A stretch of 36,075 nt of DNA from Opitutia bacterium (GCA_947442255.1 CANEVO010000034.1:1-36075); one strand, 5' to 3'; counted from the first letter of the stretch, positions 1 through 9,133 are shown. Notes: generated by a model from the letters alone, not told the origin. Made by a program: numbers and translations.

Positions 1-561
1 GTGCCTTGCGCATGCTCACCGTGCTCGATGAGCACACCAAGGAAGTGCATGGGCTGCGGCCGGAACGCCAGATCGGTTCGGCCGACGTGATCCAGTTCGT
101 GCAGACCGCGGTCGCGTAGCATGGCGCCCCCGAGTTCATCCGGTCCGACAACGGCCCGGAGTTCATCGCCAAGGAACTCCAGCGCTAGCGAGCAGAGCAG
201 AAAATCAAGACCATCTACATCACCCCGGCGAGCCCGTGGGAGAACGGCTTTGTGGAATCGTTCCACTTCCGCTTCCGCGACGAATGCCTGAACCGCGAGC
301 AACTCTGGACGCTGACCGAGGCCCGTGTCGTCATCGAAGACTTCCGCCAGGACTACAACGCCGCGCGGCCGCACAGCTCGCTCGGCTATCTCTCTCCGCA
401 ACGCTTCGTCGCGGGGAAATCTTTACCAATCCCAAGCTCCGGTCTGGACCGCCAAGCCGGTCCGTCCCTCCGCTTAGGATTGCCAACCACCACCGCAGTC
501 AGCACATCAACCCAAGCCAAAGACTAACACTTCACCTGGCCCAGTTTTCGGGACCCGCTCA
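1..561 (+). mobile_element. IS3-family insertion sequence, 3' part, degraded
   Basis: This is the right-hand portion of an IS3-type element that enters from outside the window. It holds the end of the orfB transposase and a terminal inverted repeat at about 521-561. The reverse complement of that repeat aligns with the start of the IS copy at the other window end (35944-35981). They share TGA at the tip, CCCGAAA, GGGCCA and TGTTAGTCT, with one 3-base gap. The orfB stop (TAA, 525-527) lies inside the repeat. No target-site duplication can be identified because the other end of this copy is not in view. Confidence 0.75.
3..527 (+). pseudogene. IS3-family transposase OrfB (integrase core), 5' cut by window, two in-frame stops
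   Basis: Reading frame 3 from the window start gives the C-terminal part of a DDE integrase. The segment LTVLDEHTKE carries the first catalytic Asp, IRSDNGPEF the second, and SPWENGFVESFH the catalytic Glu. RFRDECLN and the YNAARPHSSLGYLSP ending are typical of OrfB of this family. TAG codons at 117-119 and 186-188 interrupt the frame between these motifs, so the copy cannot make a full transposase. An intact internal ORF begins at 252 but lacks both Asp residues. The gene is a decayed relic, or its stops are base-calling errors; the other features of the element look well preserved. Confidence 0.85.
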
Positions 562-607
562 CCGGGGCAGTTGCATCAACGTCAGGGGCGTTGTGCGAAG
601 AACGGTT

Positions 608-925
608 TCAGTTAAACGACTTCCCGCAACCGCACGTACTCTGCGCATTCGGATTCTTGATCTCGAAACCTTTGCCATGCAAGCCGTCGTCGAAGTCGAT
701 GGCTGATCCTGCCATATAGGCGAGGCTGGCGGGATCCATCAAAATGGCGATCCCTTCACTTTCGAATTGGGCATCGTCGGGCTTCGGATCATCGAAGGAC
801 ATGCCGTACTGAAAGCCCGAACAGCCGCCCGACTCCACGAGGATCCGGAGACGTTTTGCGGGCGCATTGAGTTCACCATGCAGGGAGCGCATCTGTTTTG
901 CTGCCCGTGGTGTGAGAGTGATCAT
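608..925 (-). CDS. IscA/HesB-type iron-sulfur cluster carrier
   Basis: This is a 105-aa protein of the HesB/IscA/ErpA family, which acts as an A-type carrier passing Fe-S clusters to target apoproteins in the cytoplasm. The three conserved cysteines are present: C35 in ESGGCSGFQY, and C98 and C100 in the C-terminal TCGCGKSF. The length and the opening MITLTPRAAKQM match the family. I therefore chose the ATG at 923-925; an in-frame ATG at 986-988 would add 21 residues unlike the family. No isc or suf operon genes are next to it, and the neighbour is a divergent broken kinase. Whether it is IscA, ErpA or SufA cannot be told from sequence alone. No Shine-Dalgarno sequence is visible at either start. 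Confidence 0.9.
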   Translation of the reverse strand: MITLTPRAAKQMRSLHGELNAPAKRLRILVESGGCSGFQYGMSFDDPKPDDAQFESEGIAILMDPASLAYMAGSAIDFDDGLHGKGFEIKNPNAQSTCGCGKSFN

Positions 926-954
926 CTGACGGAAAACTAGAACCACACCGGGAG

Positions 955-2011
955 GTGTCAAATCGGTGTGCAGCAAATTCTGCGCCATTTTCGCATTGCT
1001 TCTTGCCAGCTGTTCCCGCTCCGCCTTTTGTCGAAGAGGTGGTCGCGTTAAAACACATTTTCAACGAACTCCACTATGAGATGACGCGCAAGGTGGCGGA
1101 GGGCGGCATGGGGCTGATTTATGAGGCCCATCAGCTCGGGGCGGGAAACTTTCGCAAGGTCGTGCCGTGAAATTGATCAGGGAAGAGTACTCCGCCATCG
1201 AAGAATTCCAAAAGAACTTCATCGGCGAAGCACGTCTCGTCGCGGATTTGATCCACTCCAATATCGTACAGACCTACCATCTGGGCCAGGTCGGCGGACA
1301 GTATTTCATGGTGATGGAATTTGTGCGCGGCGTTAATCTGGAGCAGTTCCTTGACGAACATCGTAAACTGAATCGCCCCATCCCGATCGACTTGGCGGCT
1401 TTCATCGTTTCGCGTATTGCCCGCGGGCTCACGTATCCCCATGTGAAGTGCGATCGCGACGGACGGCACCTCAACATCGTCCACCGCGATATCGGTCCGA
1501 AGAACGTTTTGATCGCCTTCGAAGGCGATGTAAAACTGACCGACTTCGGAATCGCGAAGGCGCTTGACTTGATTTACAATGAGGAAGGCAAGATGATCGC
1601 GGGCAAGGATGAATACCTGTCCCCCGAGCAGGCCAGCTACGCGATCACGGATGCGCGGGCCGACCTCTTCCCACTGGGCATCGTCCTCACCGAATTGTTG
1701 CTCGGGCGGAATATTTTCCGCTCCGACGATCGGGCGCAGTCGCGCCGTAACACTCTCACTATGCCCATCCCGCAGTTCGCGAAACTGCGTCCGGATATTG
1801 AGCCCCGGCTCGAAGCGAGCATCGAGCGTGCGCTCCAGCGCGATCGCAAAAATGGCACCAATCGGCCTACGACATGCTGACCGATCTCGAAATGTTTCCC
1901 TACACTGATCGTTACGGCCCGACCAACGAGAAGCTGGACGTTTATCTCAAAGACATTTTTGCTGTTAAAGACCCCGTGATCCCGTCGCTTTCTTCACGCC
2001 CTCCCATCTGA
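955..2011 (+). pseudogene. Ser/Thr protein kinase (PknB type), two frameshifts
   Basis: The Hanks-type kinase fold runs across three frames. Frame 1 (to about 1164) gives the glycine-rich loop [12 protein letters not shown]. Frame 3 (about 1167-1850) gives the helix-C region, the catalytic loop HRDIGPKN (HRD codons at 1482-1490), LTDFGIAKA and YLSPEQAS. Frame 2 (about 1851-2011) gives [10 protein letters not shown] and a short tail. One missing G after 1164 removes the VAVK lysine context; adding it restores V-V-A-V-K-L. One missing A in the A-run 1848-1852 explains the second shift. All catalytic motifs survive, so this is either a very recent pseudogene or two homopolymer errors. The start is uncertain: GTG 955 or GTG 1039. 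There is no transmembrane segment or extracellular domain. It lies 26 bp upstream of rpoN in the same direction. Confidence 0.8.
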
Positions 2012-2037
2012 GATGATTCGCCGACCTCTTCATCCCA

Positions 2038-3558
2038 ATGAGCGGGCCCGGCTTTAGCCACGAGTTACGCCAGCGACAAACCCAGTCGCTGGTCCTTGCG
2101 CCCCAACTCAGGCACTCGCTGAAGATTCTTCAAGTAGCCGCGCTTGATCTGCGGTCTGTCATCCAGGAGGAGCTGCAGAGCAATCCGACGCTTGAGGAAC
2201 TGCCGATGGAGGGCGTGAGCCTCGATAAGCCCACGGAATCGGAAAATTCTCCAGACCGGGATTCTGACGTCGCCGATTCGAGCACGGCGGAGCCGACGGC
2301 GTCAGGCGATGGCCTGGAGGGCGAGAACCCTCGGGAGGAAATGGATTTCTCGAAGGACAAAGAATTCGAGATCCTAGGCAAGATGGACGAGGATTGGCGC
2401 GACCATCTGTCGAGCGTGGGTGGAACCCAGCCTTTCACCTCCGAGGACGCCGATCGCCGCCAACACTTCTTCGACTCTCTTGTGACCGAGACGTCGCTCC
2501 AGGAGCATCTGATGCAACAGGCGGAAATGGCGGACGTTTCGCCTCCCGTGGTGGACGCGATGCGACATCTGGTGGGCAGCCTCGATGATCGTGGATTTCT
2601 CACTCAAACGCCATCGGACGTGGCACTGCAGACCGGCTTGCCACTTGCGGTGGTCCAAGACGCCCTGCGGGCGTTGAAGACTTTCGATCCGCCCGGCATT
2701 GGCGCCTTGAGCCTCGCTGATTGCCTCCTGGGGCAGCTCGCCGCCGCCGGACGGGGGCATGGGTTGGCGGCGCGAATGATCCGCGATCATTTCCAGTTGC
2801 TGACGCGCCGACGTATTCCGGAACTCGCCCGCAAGCTTGGCGCCAACGCGGATGACGTTCAATCAGCCATCGAGGAGATCGGCGAACTTGACCCCGCCCC
2901 GGGACGTCGCTTTGCGGAAGATAACAATCGGGTCGTTGTACCTGATGTGACGGTTGAAAAGGACGGCGACGAGTGGAAGGTCGATCTCAACAGCGACTAC
3001 ATTCCCCGGCTGCGAATCTCGAGCACCTACCGGGACCTGATCGCGAAAGGCACCCTGTCCAAGGAAGAGCGCGATTATCTCCGGGAGCGGATGCGTTCGG
3101 GTAAATTTCTCATCGACTCCATCGATCAGCGGCAGCGTACGATCGAGCGCATCACGCGGGAAATCATCACCGCCCAACGGGATTTTTTCGAGCACGGCCT
3201 TTCGCATCTGAAGCCGCTTACGATGACTCGGATTGCCGATGTGGTCGGCGTCCATGAAACGACCGTCAGCCGCGCACTGGCCAATAAATACATCAAAACG
3301 CCTCACGGCGTATTCGATTTCAAATATTTTTTTACGCCGGGCTATCAGGCCGAAAGCGGCGCTGCTGTCTCGAATACGAGCGTCAAAGAAATGATCGCCG
3401 ACCTCATCGCGATCGAAAACAAAGCCAGTCCGGCGAGCGATCAGGATCTCGTCGCCAAACTACAGGAAAAAGGAATCACCATCGCCCGGCGCACGATCGC
3501 AAAATACCGGGATGAACTTGGCATTCTGTCGAGTAATTTGCGGCGCGACTACAAATAG
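2038..3558 (+). CDS. rpoN: RNA polymerase sigma-54 factor
   Basis: Sigma-54 (506 aa) directs RNA polymerase to -24/-12 promoters and needs AAA+ enhancer-binding activators. The N-terminal glutamine- and leucine-rich region I ([20 protein letters not shown], about 11-30) contacts activators. An acidic linker follows (about 60-115), then the core-binding domain, a helix-turn-helix ([19 protein letters not shown]) and the RpoN box [10 protein letters not shown] at 483-492, which recognises the -24 element. Length and domain order are complete. The ATG at 2038 has no Shine-Dalgarno sequence. The broken kinase lies just upstream, and a receiver-domain remnant lies on the opposite strand downstream. 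No sigma-54 activator gene lies in the window. Confidence 0.97.
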   Translation: MSGPGFSHELRQRQTQSLVLAPQLRHSLKILQVAALDLRSVIQEELQSNPTLEELPMEGVSLDKPTESENSPDRDSDVADSSTAEPTASGDGLEGENPREEMDFSKDKEFEILGKMDEDWRDHLSSVGGTQPFTSEDADRRQHFFDSLVTETSLQEHLMQQAEMADVSPPVVDAMRHLVGSLDDRGFLTQTPSDVALQTGLPLAVVQDALRALKTFDPPGIGALSLADCLLGQLAAAGRGHGLAARMIRDHFQLLTRRRIPELARKLGANADDVQSAIEEIGELDPAPGRRFAEDNNRVVVPDVTVEKDGDEWKVDLNSDYIPRLRISSTYRDLIAKGTLSKEERDYLRERMRSGKFLIDSIDQRQRTIERITREIITAQRDFFEHGLSHLKPLTMTRIADVVGVHETTVSRALANKYIKTPHGVFDFKYFFTPGYQAESGAAVSNTSVKEMIADLIAIENKASPASDQDLVAKLQEKGITIARRTIAKYRDELGILSSNLRRDYK

Positions 3559-3649
3559 CTCGGGAGAAATTCAGCTCGTCTCTGACTCGGAGATGAGGCG
3601 GAGAGCAGACCTTGAGCGAATGGGTTAATCTTTTTCTCCATTCACTACA

Positions 3650-4022
3650 CACTACACTGTCAGTCGCGATCCATCTTTCCAAGCAGGACTGCAATTCCTC
3701 CTGACGCACCGGTTTGGCCAAAAAATCATCCATGCCGGCCAGAACACAGGCGTCGCGGTCGGCGTTCATCGCATTGGCCGTGAGCGCGACGATCGGTAGC
3801 GGACGCCCCTGGAGCTTGGTCCGGATTAAGCGAGTGGCTTCAAGCCCGTCCATCCCGGGCATTTGGCAATCCATGAGTACCGCGTCCCAGCTGTTCCAAG
3901 GTGGCCACTTCGACGGCGGATTCGCCGTCCGCGACGACCACGGCTTGCCATCCCAGTTTTTCGATGAGGAGTTCGATCACCCGCTGGTTCACTCGATCAT
4001 GGTCCGAATCAGACTGGTGCAT
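3650..4022 (-). pseudogene. Response-regulator receiver domain remnant, frameshifted
   Basis: The remnant is a CheY-like receiver split over two frames. The N-terminal part (about 4022-3885) reads [18 protein letters not shown] and [10 protein letters not shown]. The C-terminal part (from about 3880) reads [16 protein letters not shown] with the phospho-acceptor Asp (codon 3869-3871), then IVALTANAM and the switch lysine in FLAKPV. The frames meet near 3880-3890, where one extra base or two missing bases would be needed. The initial ED-containing strand is absent or altered. After CLERWIA the frame drifts into non-homologous sequence and overlaps the rpoN 3' end. The VNQ opening and the style resemble receivers at the C-terminus of hybrid histidine kinases, but no kinase is present. 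I regard it as a relic. Confidence 0.75.
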
Positions 4023-4062
4023 GGACGATCGCCGCTAAAGCTCAAACGCACTCAACTAGGGG

Positions 4063-4095
4063 AAACAAAAAAGCCCGCGGTTGGAAACCGCGGGC
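4063..4095 (-). terminator. Intrinsic terminator of rpmB
   Basis: A perfect 10-bp G+C-rich stem (4073-4082 with 4086-4095, 3-nt loop) is followed on the minus strand by six T residues (A-run 4067-4072). It lies 24 bp beyond the rpmB stop codon. Confidence 0.9.
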
Positions 4096-4118
4096 GAAGG
4101 AACCAGAGTAAACGGACC

Positions 4119-4349
4119 TTAAACTTTTTCCACCAAACCAGCCTTAATGGCTTTGACGGACACCCATACGCGCTTCGTCCCCCCATTGGGGGTCTTGATG
4201 CGAATACGCTGTAGGTTGGGTCGGAATTTGCGCTTCGTGATGCTCGTCACGTGCGTGCCGATGCCGCCGCTCTTCTTGGACTGACCCTTCCGGTTGATGA
4301 TCGAGCCCTTGACGGGGCGTCGACCGGTGATTGCACAGATTCTGGCCAT
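4119..4349 (-). CDS. rpmB: 50S ribosomal protein L28
   Basis: This is a 76-aa ribosomal large-subunit protein. The start MARICAITGRRP, the motif KKSGGIGTHVTSITKRKF, and NLQRIRI followed by KRVWVSVKAIKAGLV are diagnostic of L28. The ATG at 4347-4349 is chosen because it gives the family N-terminus; an upstream ATG would add 21 non-conserved residues. It is monocistronic: 125 bp separate it from the MidA-like gene upstream and a strong terminator follows. The leader has no Shine-Dalgarno sequence; instead it is rich in A and C (ending AACCAACTCGAAACCATC), a pattern also seen before groES, cysK and the gene at 16010. Confidence 0.97.
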   Translation of the reverse strand: MARICAITGRRPVKGSIINRKGQSKKSGGIGTHVTSITKRKFRPNLQRIRIKTPNGGTKRVWVSVKAIKAGLVEKV

Positions 4350-4474
4350 GATGGTTTCGAGTTGGTTAAAGGGTCGGGAGTAAAGGCTGCGATCGAGGCG
4401 AAGCAAGGGCAATTTTGACTCCGCCTAGAATCGCCCCCTCCGGAGGTCGGAGAGCAGCCGGGTTCATCGCCGAA

Positions 4475-5470
4475 TCAGCGGCGGACGGCGTGGAGGAGTT
4501 GGAACTTTTGACCCAAATGCGACGGATGCAGGAGCTGAAGCAAAGCGAGCTTGCGCTGACTGAATTGAGCCGCCTCGGCGGCGATCGTGCGTGCGATGAA
4601 GCTTGCCGCATGCCGGACGAAAAAAGCTTCCTGCGATTCGACCTTGGGCGAACCAAAACCGCTTCGCTCCACCACGTCGACCAGCCAGTCCCAACAAATA
4701 TGACAGGTGAGATCCTGTTCGCCGGGCCGCGCCAACAGGTCGTTTGACTGGGTGTGTCGAAAATACGCCCGAGCTGTTCCGGCAGGGGTCGCTTCAATCA
4801 GCTCGCGCCATGCTTTCCCGTAATCAGCGGCAATGAGCACGCCGGTCCAAGGCTCCGCTGCAATCGTCGCCATCAGAGCCGTGGCGGCGAGAGGAGCGTC
4901 GATTACATAACCCTCCGGAGCCGCCGCGGGCAGCAAGGAAACCGCTTTTCCGAGAGGAATTTCAATCTCAGCCAGCTCGTCGGCTCGCAGTACGACTGCA
5001 ATTTCATGCCAGGCTTGGCGTCGAAAAACAAACCGGTGAAATGGCTGGGCGTCGAAAAGTTCGTTCGAAAACACCACGCAGCGCCCGCACAGTTCGAGCG
5101 GCTCACCCACTTGCACGACGCGGCTACTCAGAAACGGATGGCTGACCGCGGCAAGCACCCCGGCGCCGGGTTCGGCGCCGATCTCGACAAACGTGAAATC
5201 GCGCGGATCGTCGTCGCCCAGCAGCGCGCAACTGGCGGCGGTGATGAGTTCGCCAAAAATCGCTCCGCTGGTGCTCGCCGTGAAAAAATCGGTGTCCGGC
5301 GCATACCCCACTCTCTGGCGCGCACGGCGGTAGTAACCGACTTCGGGATGATAGAGGGCCAGCGCCATGAAGTCGGCAAATGTCATTGTCCCGTCGCGAT
5401 CGGCTTGGCGGCGAAACACGGCGATAAATTCCGGCGAAGCGGCTGCGGCGACTGGAGTCGATGAACCCAT
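4475..5470 (-). CDS. MidA/NDUFAF7-like SAM-dependent methyltransferase
   Basis: A 331-aa protein of the MidA (DUF185) family, which includes mitochondrial NDUFAF7, a protein arginine methyltransferase needed for complex I assembly. Visible family marks are TFADFMALALYHPEVGYY near residue 30, TDFFTASTSGAIFGELI, a SAM-binding strand FVEIGAEPGAG near residue 95 (usually VEIGPGRG), SNELFDAQPFHRF, and ADYGKA near residue 217. The glycine-rich loop is slightly altered, with Ala in place of the usual Gly-Pro, so cofactor binding is inferred rather than assured. It is divergent from the S41 protease gene, with 33 bp between the starts. The bacterial substrate is unknown. Confidence 0.88.
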   Translation of the reverse strand: MGSSTPVAAAASPEFIAVFRRQADRDGTMTFADFMALALYHPEVGYYRRARQRVGYAPDTDFFTASTSGAIFGELITAASCALLGDDDPRDFTFVEIGAEPGAGVLAAVSHPFLSSRVVQVGEPLELCGRCVVFSNELFDAQPFHRFVFRRQAWHEIAVVLRADELAEIEIPLGKAVSLLPAAAPEGYVIDAPLAATALMATIAAEPWTGVLIAADYGKAWRELIEATPAGTARAYFRHTQSNDLLARPGEQDLTCHICWDWLVDVVERSGFGSPKVESQEAFFVRHAASFIARTIAAEAAQFSQRKLALLQLLHPSHLGQKFQLLHAVRR

Positions 5471-5503
5471 TTACAAACCGAAATCCGATGCCACACTCGG
5501 GGT

Positions 5504-6796
5504 ATGTTCAAACGGATTCTCATCCTTGCGGCGGGCATTGCGCTCGGCGTAGCGCTGTCCGTCACGGGGTTCAGGGTGGCGGCAGCGTGGAATCTCTTTC
5601 CATCACGCGAACTCTCCCGGTCCGCTGGATATGTGAAGGATGTCATGCGGTTGGTTAACGAAAGCTACGTCGATGGAAAATCAGCGGCCTACGACCAGCT
5701 GGCACGCAATGCGCTGCATGGCATGATCGAGTCACTGGATCCTCATTCCGAGTTTCTTGAGGCCAAGGACAACGCGGAATTCGAGGAGGAGCTGATCGGC
5801 GAATTCGGCGGCATCGGCATCCAAGTCGAAACCCGCGACAATCGCATTGTCGTTATCGCCCCGCTGGCGGACACGCCCGGCGAGCGGGCTGGGATCCGAC
5901 GGGGTGACGAAATCGTGAGCATCAATGGCGAGACACTCGATCCGAACGGGGTCGTGGACGGGATTGTGGATCGGTTGCGCGGCAAACCTGGCACCACCGT
6001 CGCGCTCCGGACCATTCGGCCGTCCACGCAGGAAACCTTTAACCTCAGTCTCGTGCGCGAGGTGATCAAGGTCGAGAGCGTCCGGGGAGTGCGCGTGATC
6101 GATGGCAACGCCGGCTACATCCAGCTCACCGAGTTTTCCGATCATACCGCAGTGCAATTTACCCAGGCGCTCGAACGGCTGGTCCGTGAAGGCGTCAACA
6201 GCCTCGTGATCGACCTGCGCAACAATCCCGGCGGCTTGCTCGACGCCGCCGTGCAGGTGGCCGAGCCCTTTTTCAAGAAAGGGGAACTGATTGTTTACAC
6301 CCAGGGAAGGAACGCCAGCGACCGGGACGATTACCGCGCCGAAGCCGATGGCGAACCCGTCAAGCTGCCGATTGCGATCATCATCAACGCCGGCAGTGCG
6401 AGCGCGGCGGAAGTGTTGACCGGAGCGCTGAAGGATACCGGCCGGGCCGTGGTCGTCGGCGAGCGCTCATTCGGCAAAGGATCGGTTCAATCCGTTTTCA
6501 AGCTGAGCCAAGGCGAAGGGCTGCGCTTGACCACAGCGCGCTACTACACCCCGGGAGGGGTGAGCATCCACGAAAAAGGCATCGCGCCGCATGTGGAGGT
6601 CGTCATGACACCCGAAGAGGATGCCATGCTGTCGCGCCAGCGGTCCCGATCGGATATAAATGCCCCCACGGAATTCAAGAGCCGGTTCGGGTTCGAGCCC
6701 GTGGCCGATCGTCAGTTGCAAGTGGCCCTCGATGTGCTGAAGGGAGTGAGGCTCATCGGTGAACCGAACGCGTTGCGGATGACATCCGCCAAGTGA
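5504..6796 (+). CDS. S41 family C-terminal processing protease (CtpA/Prc type)
   Basis: A 430-aa serine protease that acts outside the cytoplasmic membrane. Residues 1-28 form a signal anchor (FKRILILAAGIALGVALSV). The N-terminal helical domain includes YVDGKSAAYDQLARNALHGM. A PDZ domain spans about 95-185 (GGIGIQVE, AGIRRGDEIVSINGE), and the protease domain follows. S300 in GSASAAEV, K325 in GERSFGKGSVQ and Q329 match the Ser-Lys-Gln triad, with the 25- and 4-residue spacing known from CtpB. Such enzymes trim or degrade periplasmic proteins from their C-terminus. The tsaD start lies one base after its stop, so the two genes are probably co-transcribed. Confidence 0.93.
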   Translation: MFKRILILAAGIALGVALSVTGFRVAAAWNLFPSRELSRSAGYVKDVMRLVNESYVDGKSAAYDQLARNALHGMIESLDPHSEFLEAKDNAEFEEELIGEFGGIGIQVETRDNRIVVIAPLADTPGERAGIRRGDEIVSINGETLDPNGVVDGIVDRLRGKPGTTVALRTIRPSTQETFNLSLVREVIKVESVRGVRVIDGNAGYIQLTEFSDHTAVQFTQALERLVREGVNSLVIDLRNNPGGLLDAAVQVAEPFFKKGELIVYTQGRNASDRDDYRAEADGEPVKLPIAIIINAGSASAAEVLTGALKDTGRAVVVGERSFGKGSVQSVFKLSQGEGLRLTTARYYTPGGVSIHEKGIAPHVEVVMTPEEDAMLSRQRSRSDINAPTEFKSRFGFEPVADRQLQVALDVLKGVRLIGEPNALRMTSAK

Positions 6797-6797
6797 A

Positions 6798-7835
6798 ATG
6801 ATTCTGGCCCTCGAAAGCTCGTGCGACGAAACGGCTGTGGCGATTTTTGATCCCGCACGCGGACTGCTCGGCGAATGGATCTACAGTCAGATCAAACTGC
6901 ACAAAAAATATGGCGGCGTGGTCCCCGATCTCGCCACGCGCGAACATCTGAGAAATTTTTCTCCCCTGCTGGAACGAGCCCGGATCGAGGTCGGTTTCGA
7001 CCGCGTTGAAACGATCACAGTCACCCACGGTCCGGGACTGGCAGCGTGCCTGGCCATCGGCGTCGCCGCGGCCAAGGCACTGGGTTTTGCCCTCCGCCGG
7101 CCGGTGGTCGGAGCGAATCACCTGCGGGCCCACGCTTGGTCGCCTTTCATCGAAGTCCACCAGGCGAGTCCCGCTGACTTCGGCCATCGGCTGGATGATT
7201 TGCTGCCGCACTTGGGGTTGATTGTTTCCGGCGGCAATACGCTGCTGTTCATGTTGTCGGCAGAACGAAGCATCCGGCCGATCTCCGCGACGCGTGATGA
7301 TGCGGCGGGCGAAGCCCTCGACAAAGGAGCAAAATTATTGGGCCTCGGTTACCCGGGAGGTCCCGAGATCGAAAAACGGGCGCACGGTGGAAGGAGCGAT
7401 GCGTTTGCCTTCCCGCGGGGAATTGAACGGCGCGACGAACTAGACTTCAGTTTCTCCGGGCTCAAAACGAGCCTGCGCTATCAGCTGGAAAAGATGCCCG
7501 CTGCGGAAGTGCAGGCGAAACTGTCCGATCTGTGCGCCAGCTATCAGCAAGCCGTGATCGACGCCCTTGTCAGAAAAACATTCGCCGCGTTGCGAGCGGC
7601 TGAAGCGCCCTTTCGAAGTATCGGGCTGTCGGGCGGCGTTGCCAACAATCTGGCGCTCCGGACTGCTTTGGAAAGCGGGGCGCGCGGCGCCGGTCTGCCT
7701 TTTTTCGCCGCACAGTCCAAACACACGGGCGACAATGCCGGGATGATCGCGTTCGCGGCCTGGGCTGATGCGAATGGAACCGACCGGGTATCCGGCGTGA
7801 ATCTGTCCGTTGAGCCGAGTGCGGCGTTGGCTTGA
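6798..7835 (+). CDS. tsaD: tRNA N6-threonylcarbamoyladenosine synthase subunit TsaD
   Basis: TsaD (345 aa) transfers threonylcarbamoyl to A37 of ANN-decoding tRNAs, with TsaB and TsaE as partners and TsaC supplying the adenylate. The sequence opens with LALESSCDETAVAI, carries the metal-binding NHLRAH motif (H108, H112), the ASKHA-fold GLIVSGGNT segment, and the C-terminal HTGDNAGMIA with the metal-ligand Asp. The length is typical. The start codon follows the protease stop after one base, which suggests translational coupling. No tsaB, tsaC or tsaE lies in the window. Confidence 0.97.
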   Translation: MILALESSCDETAVAIFDPARGLLGEWIYSQIKLHKKYGGVVPDLATREHLRNFSPLLERARIEVGFDRVETITVTHGPGLAACLAIGVAAAKALGFALRRPVVGANHLRAHAWSPFIEVHQASPADFGHRLDDLLPHLGLIVSGGNTLLFMLSAERSIRPISATRDDAAGEALDKGAKLLGLGYPGGPEIEKRAHGGRSDAFAFPRGIERRDELDFSFSGLKTSLRYQLEKMPAAEVQAKLSDLCASYQQAVIDALVRKTFAALRAAEAPFRSIGLSGGVANNLALRTALESGARGAGLPFFAAQSKHTGDNAGMIAFAAWADANGTDRVSGVNLSVEPSAALA

Positions 7836-7857
7836 CCGCTTCCTCGCGCGGTTTGGG

Positions 7858-7889
7858 AAAAAGCAAGCCCGCCCCTGAAAGGGGCGGGC
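7858..7889 (-). terminator. Intrinsic terminator of cysK
   Basis: A perfect 10-bp stem (7867-7876 with 7880-7889, loop GAA) is followed on the minus strand by TTGC and five T residues. It lies 21 bp past the cysK stop. The plus side lacks a T-run, so it is unlikely to serve tsaD efficiently. Confidence 0.75.
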
Positions 7890-7910
7890 CGCACCGGACG
7901 GATGACGGAA

Positions 7911-8897
7911 CTATGCCGTGGGAGCGGGCGCGAGGAGGTCGTCGAGCGAATCGCTTTCGACGCCAATATCGGCGAACAGCCAAGACGAGAGGTAACGCTC
8001 GCTGCTGGAAGGAATGATCACTACGATTTGCTTGCCCTTGTTTTCGGGCCGCTTCGCCACTTGGATAGCCGCCCAGATTGCCGCACCGGACGATATTCCG
8101 ACTGGAATTCCGTCCAGCTGATTCACCTGCTTGCTGACCGGGCCGGATTCCGCCTCTTTGACCCGGATTACTTCGTCGTAAATTTTCGTGTTCAGAATCG
8201 CGGGGATGAATCCTGCACCGAGTCCCTGCAGCTTGTGCGGGCCAGGCTGGCCGCCGGAAAGCACCGGTGAACCGTCCGGCTCGATCGCCACCATCTTGAG
8301 GGAAGGCTTGCGCGCTTTGAGCACCTCACCCACGCCCGTGATGGTTCCGCCGGTGCCGATGCCGGAGACGACGATGTCCACCTTGCCGTCCGTATCGCGC
8401 CAGATTTCCTCAGCGGTAGTCTTGCGGTGGATCGCGGGATTGGCGGGATTGGCGAACTGTTGCAAAATTACACTGTTGGGGATCTTCGCGGCAAGTTCCT
8501 CGGCCTTGGCGATGGCACCCTTCATCCCCTTCGGACCTTCGGTGAGGACGAGCCGGGCGCCGAGAATCTTCAGGATCTTGCGCCGCTCCATGGTCATCGT
8601 TTCGGGCATCGTCAGGATCAGTTTCAGACCCTTGGCGGCGGCAACGAAAGCGAGCGCAATGCCGGTATTGCCGCTCGTCGGTTCGATCAGCACGGTCTTG
8701 GCGTTGATTTTCCCGCTCTTCAGCGCGTCGTCGATCATCGAGAAACCGATGCGGTCCTTTACGCTCGAAAGCGGGTTGAAAAATTCGAGCTTCAACAGAA
8801 TTTCTGCCTGGGCACCGTGTGCCGCCGCCGTGCGATTGAGGCGAACAAGGGGGGTATTGCCGATGGTTTCGGTGATGTCGTTGTATATTTTGGCCAT
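7911..8897 (-). CDS. cysK: Cysteine synthase A (O-acetylserine sulfhydrylase)
   Basis: A 328-aa PLP enzyme that makes L-cysteine from O-acetylserine and sulfide. K47 in SSVKDRIG is the Schiff-base lysine. TSGNTG (74-79) binds the substrate carboxylate, GTGGTITG binds the PLP phosphate, and GISSGAA lies near the C-terminus. The opening [15 protein letters not shown] is typical of the family. It appears monocistronic, with its own terminator downstream and a 236-bp upstream gap that holds a short ORF and an imperfect palindrome. No cysE is nearby. There is no Shine-Dalgarno sequence before the ATG; the leader ends in an A/C-rich stretch. Confidence 0.97.
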   Translation of the reverse strand: MAKIYNDITETIGNTPLVRLNRTAAAHGAQAEILLKLEFFNPLSSVKDRIGFSMIDDALKSGKINAKTVLIEPTSGNTGIALAFVAAAKGLKLILTMPETMTMERRKILKILGARLVLTEGPKGMKGAIAKAEELAAKIPNSVILQQFANPANPAIHRKTTAEEIWRDTDGKVDIVVSGIGTGGTITGVGEVLKARKPSLKMVAIEPDGSPVLSGGQPGPHKLQGLGAGFIPAILNTKIYDEVIRVKEAESGPVSKQVNQLDGIPVGISSGAAIWAAIQVAKRPENKGKQIVVIIPSSSERYLSSWLFADIGVESDSLDDLLAPAPTA

Positions 8898-8944
8898 AGT
8901 AATCGTTGTTTGATTGGGGAGACGGAAAGTGTTTTTGAGAGCCG

Positions 8945-9046
8945 TCAGGCAGGATTCAATGCGATGCCCTTAACGGGATGAAAGTAACCAAGCTTCAGAA
9001 ACAGGCCGGTGGTGCCACCGCCGGGGATTGCAGACCGTGAATGCAT
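8945..9046 (-). other. Possible 33-codon leader ORF and palindrome upstream of cysK
   Basis: The 236-bp gap before cysK holds an ATG-initiated 33-codon frame with a Gly-Thr-rich stretch and [14 protein letters not shown], ending 47 bp before cysK. An imperfect 9+9 bp palindrome lies at 9006-9024. The peptide has no Cys codons, so it does not fit a cysteine attenuator, and I could not match the leader to a known riboswitch consensus. It may be a chance ORF. Confidence 0.2.
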
Positions 9047-9133
9047 AACGAGCTCCACTAGACGACTCCCGGAGCGAAAAGTCCAAACTGCCGTTCGTCA
9101 TATGCAGCGACCCATTCCGCCCCACGGGCTGGT

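Noticed and set aside
3583..3606. Hairpin after rpoN as a terminator
   Set aside because: The stem is imperfect (about 7 of 8 pairs) and there is no T-tract after it.
8898..9133. SAM or T-box riboswitch before cysK
   Set aside because: I looked for the GGCAACC-type SAM-I core, T-box sequence and SAH motifs and did not find them.
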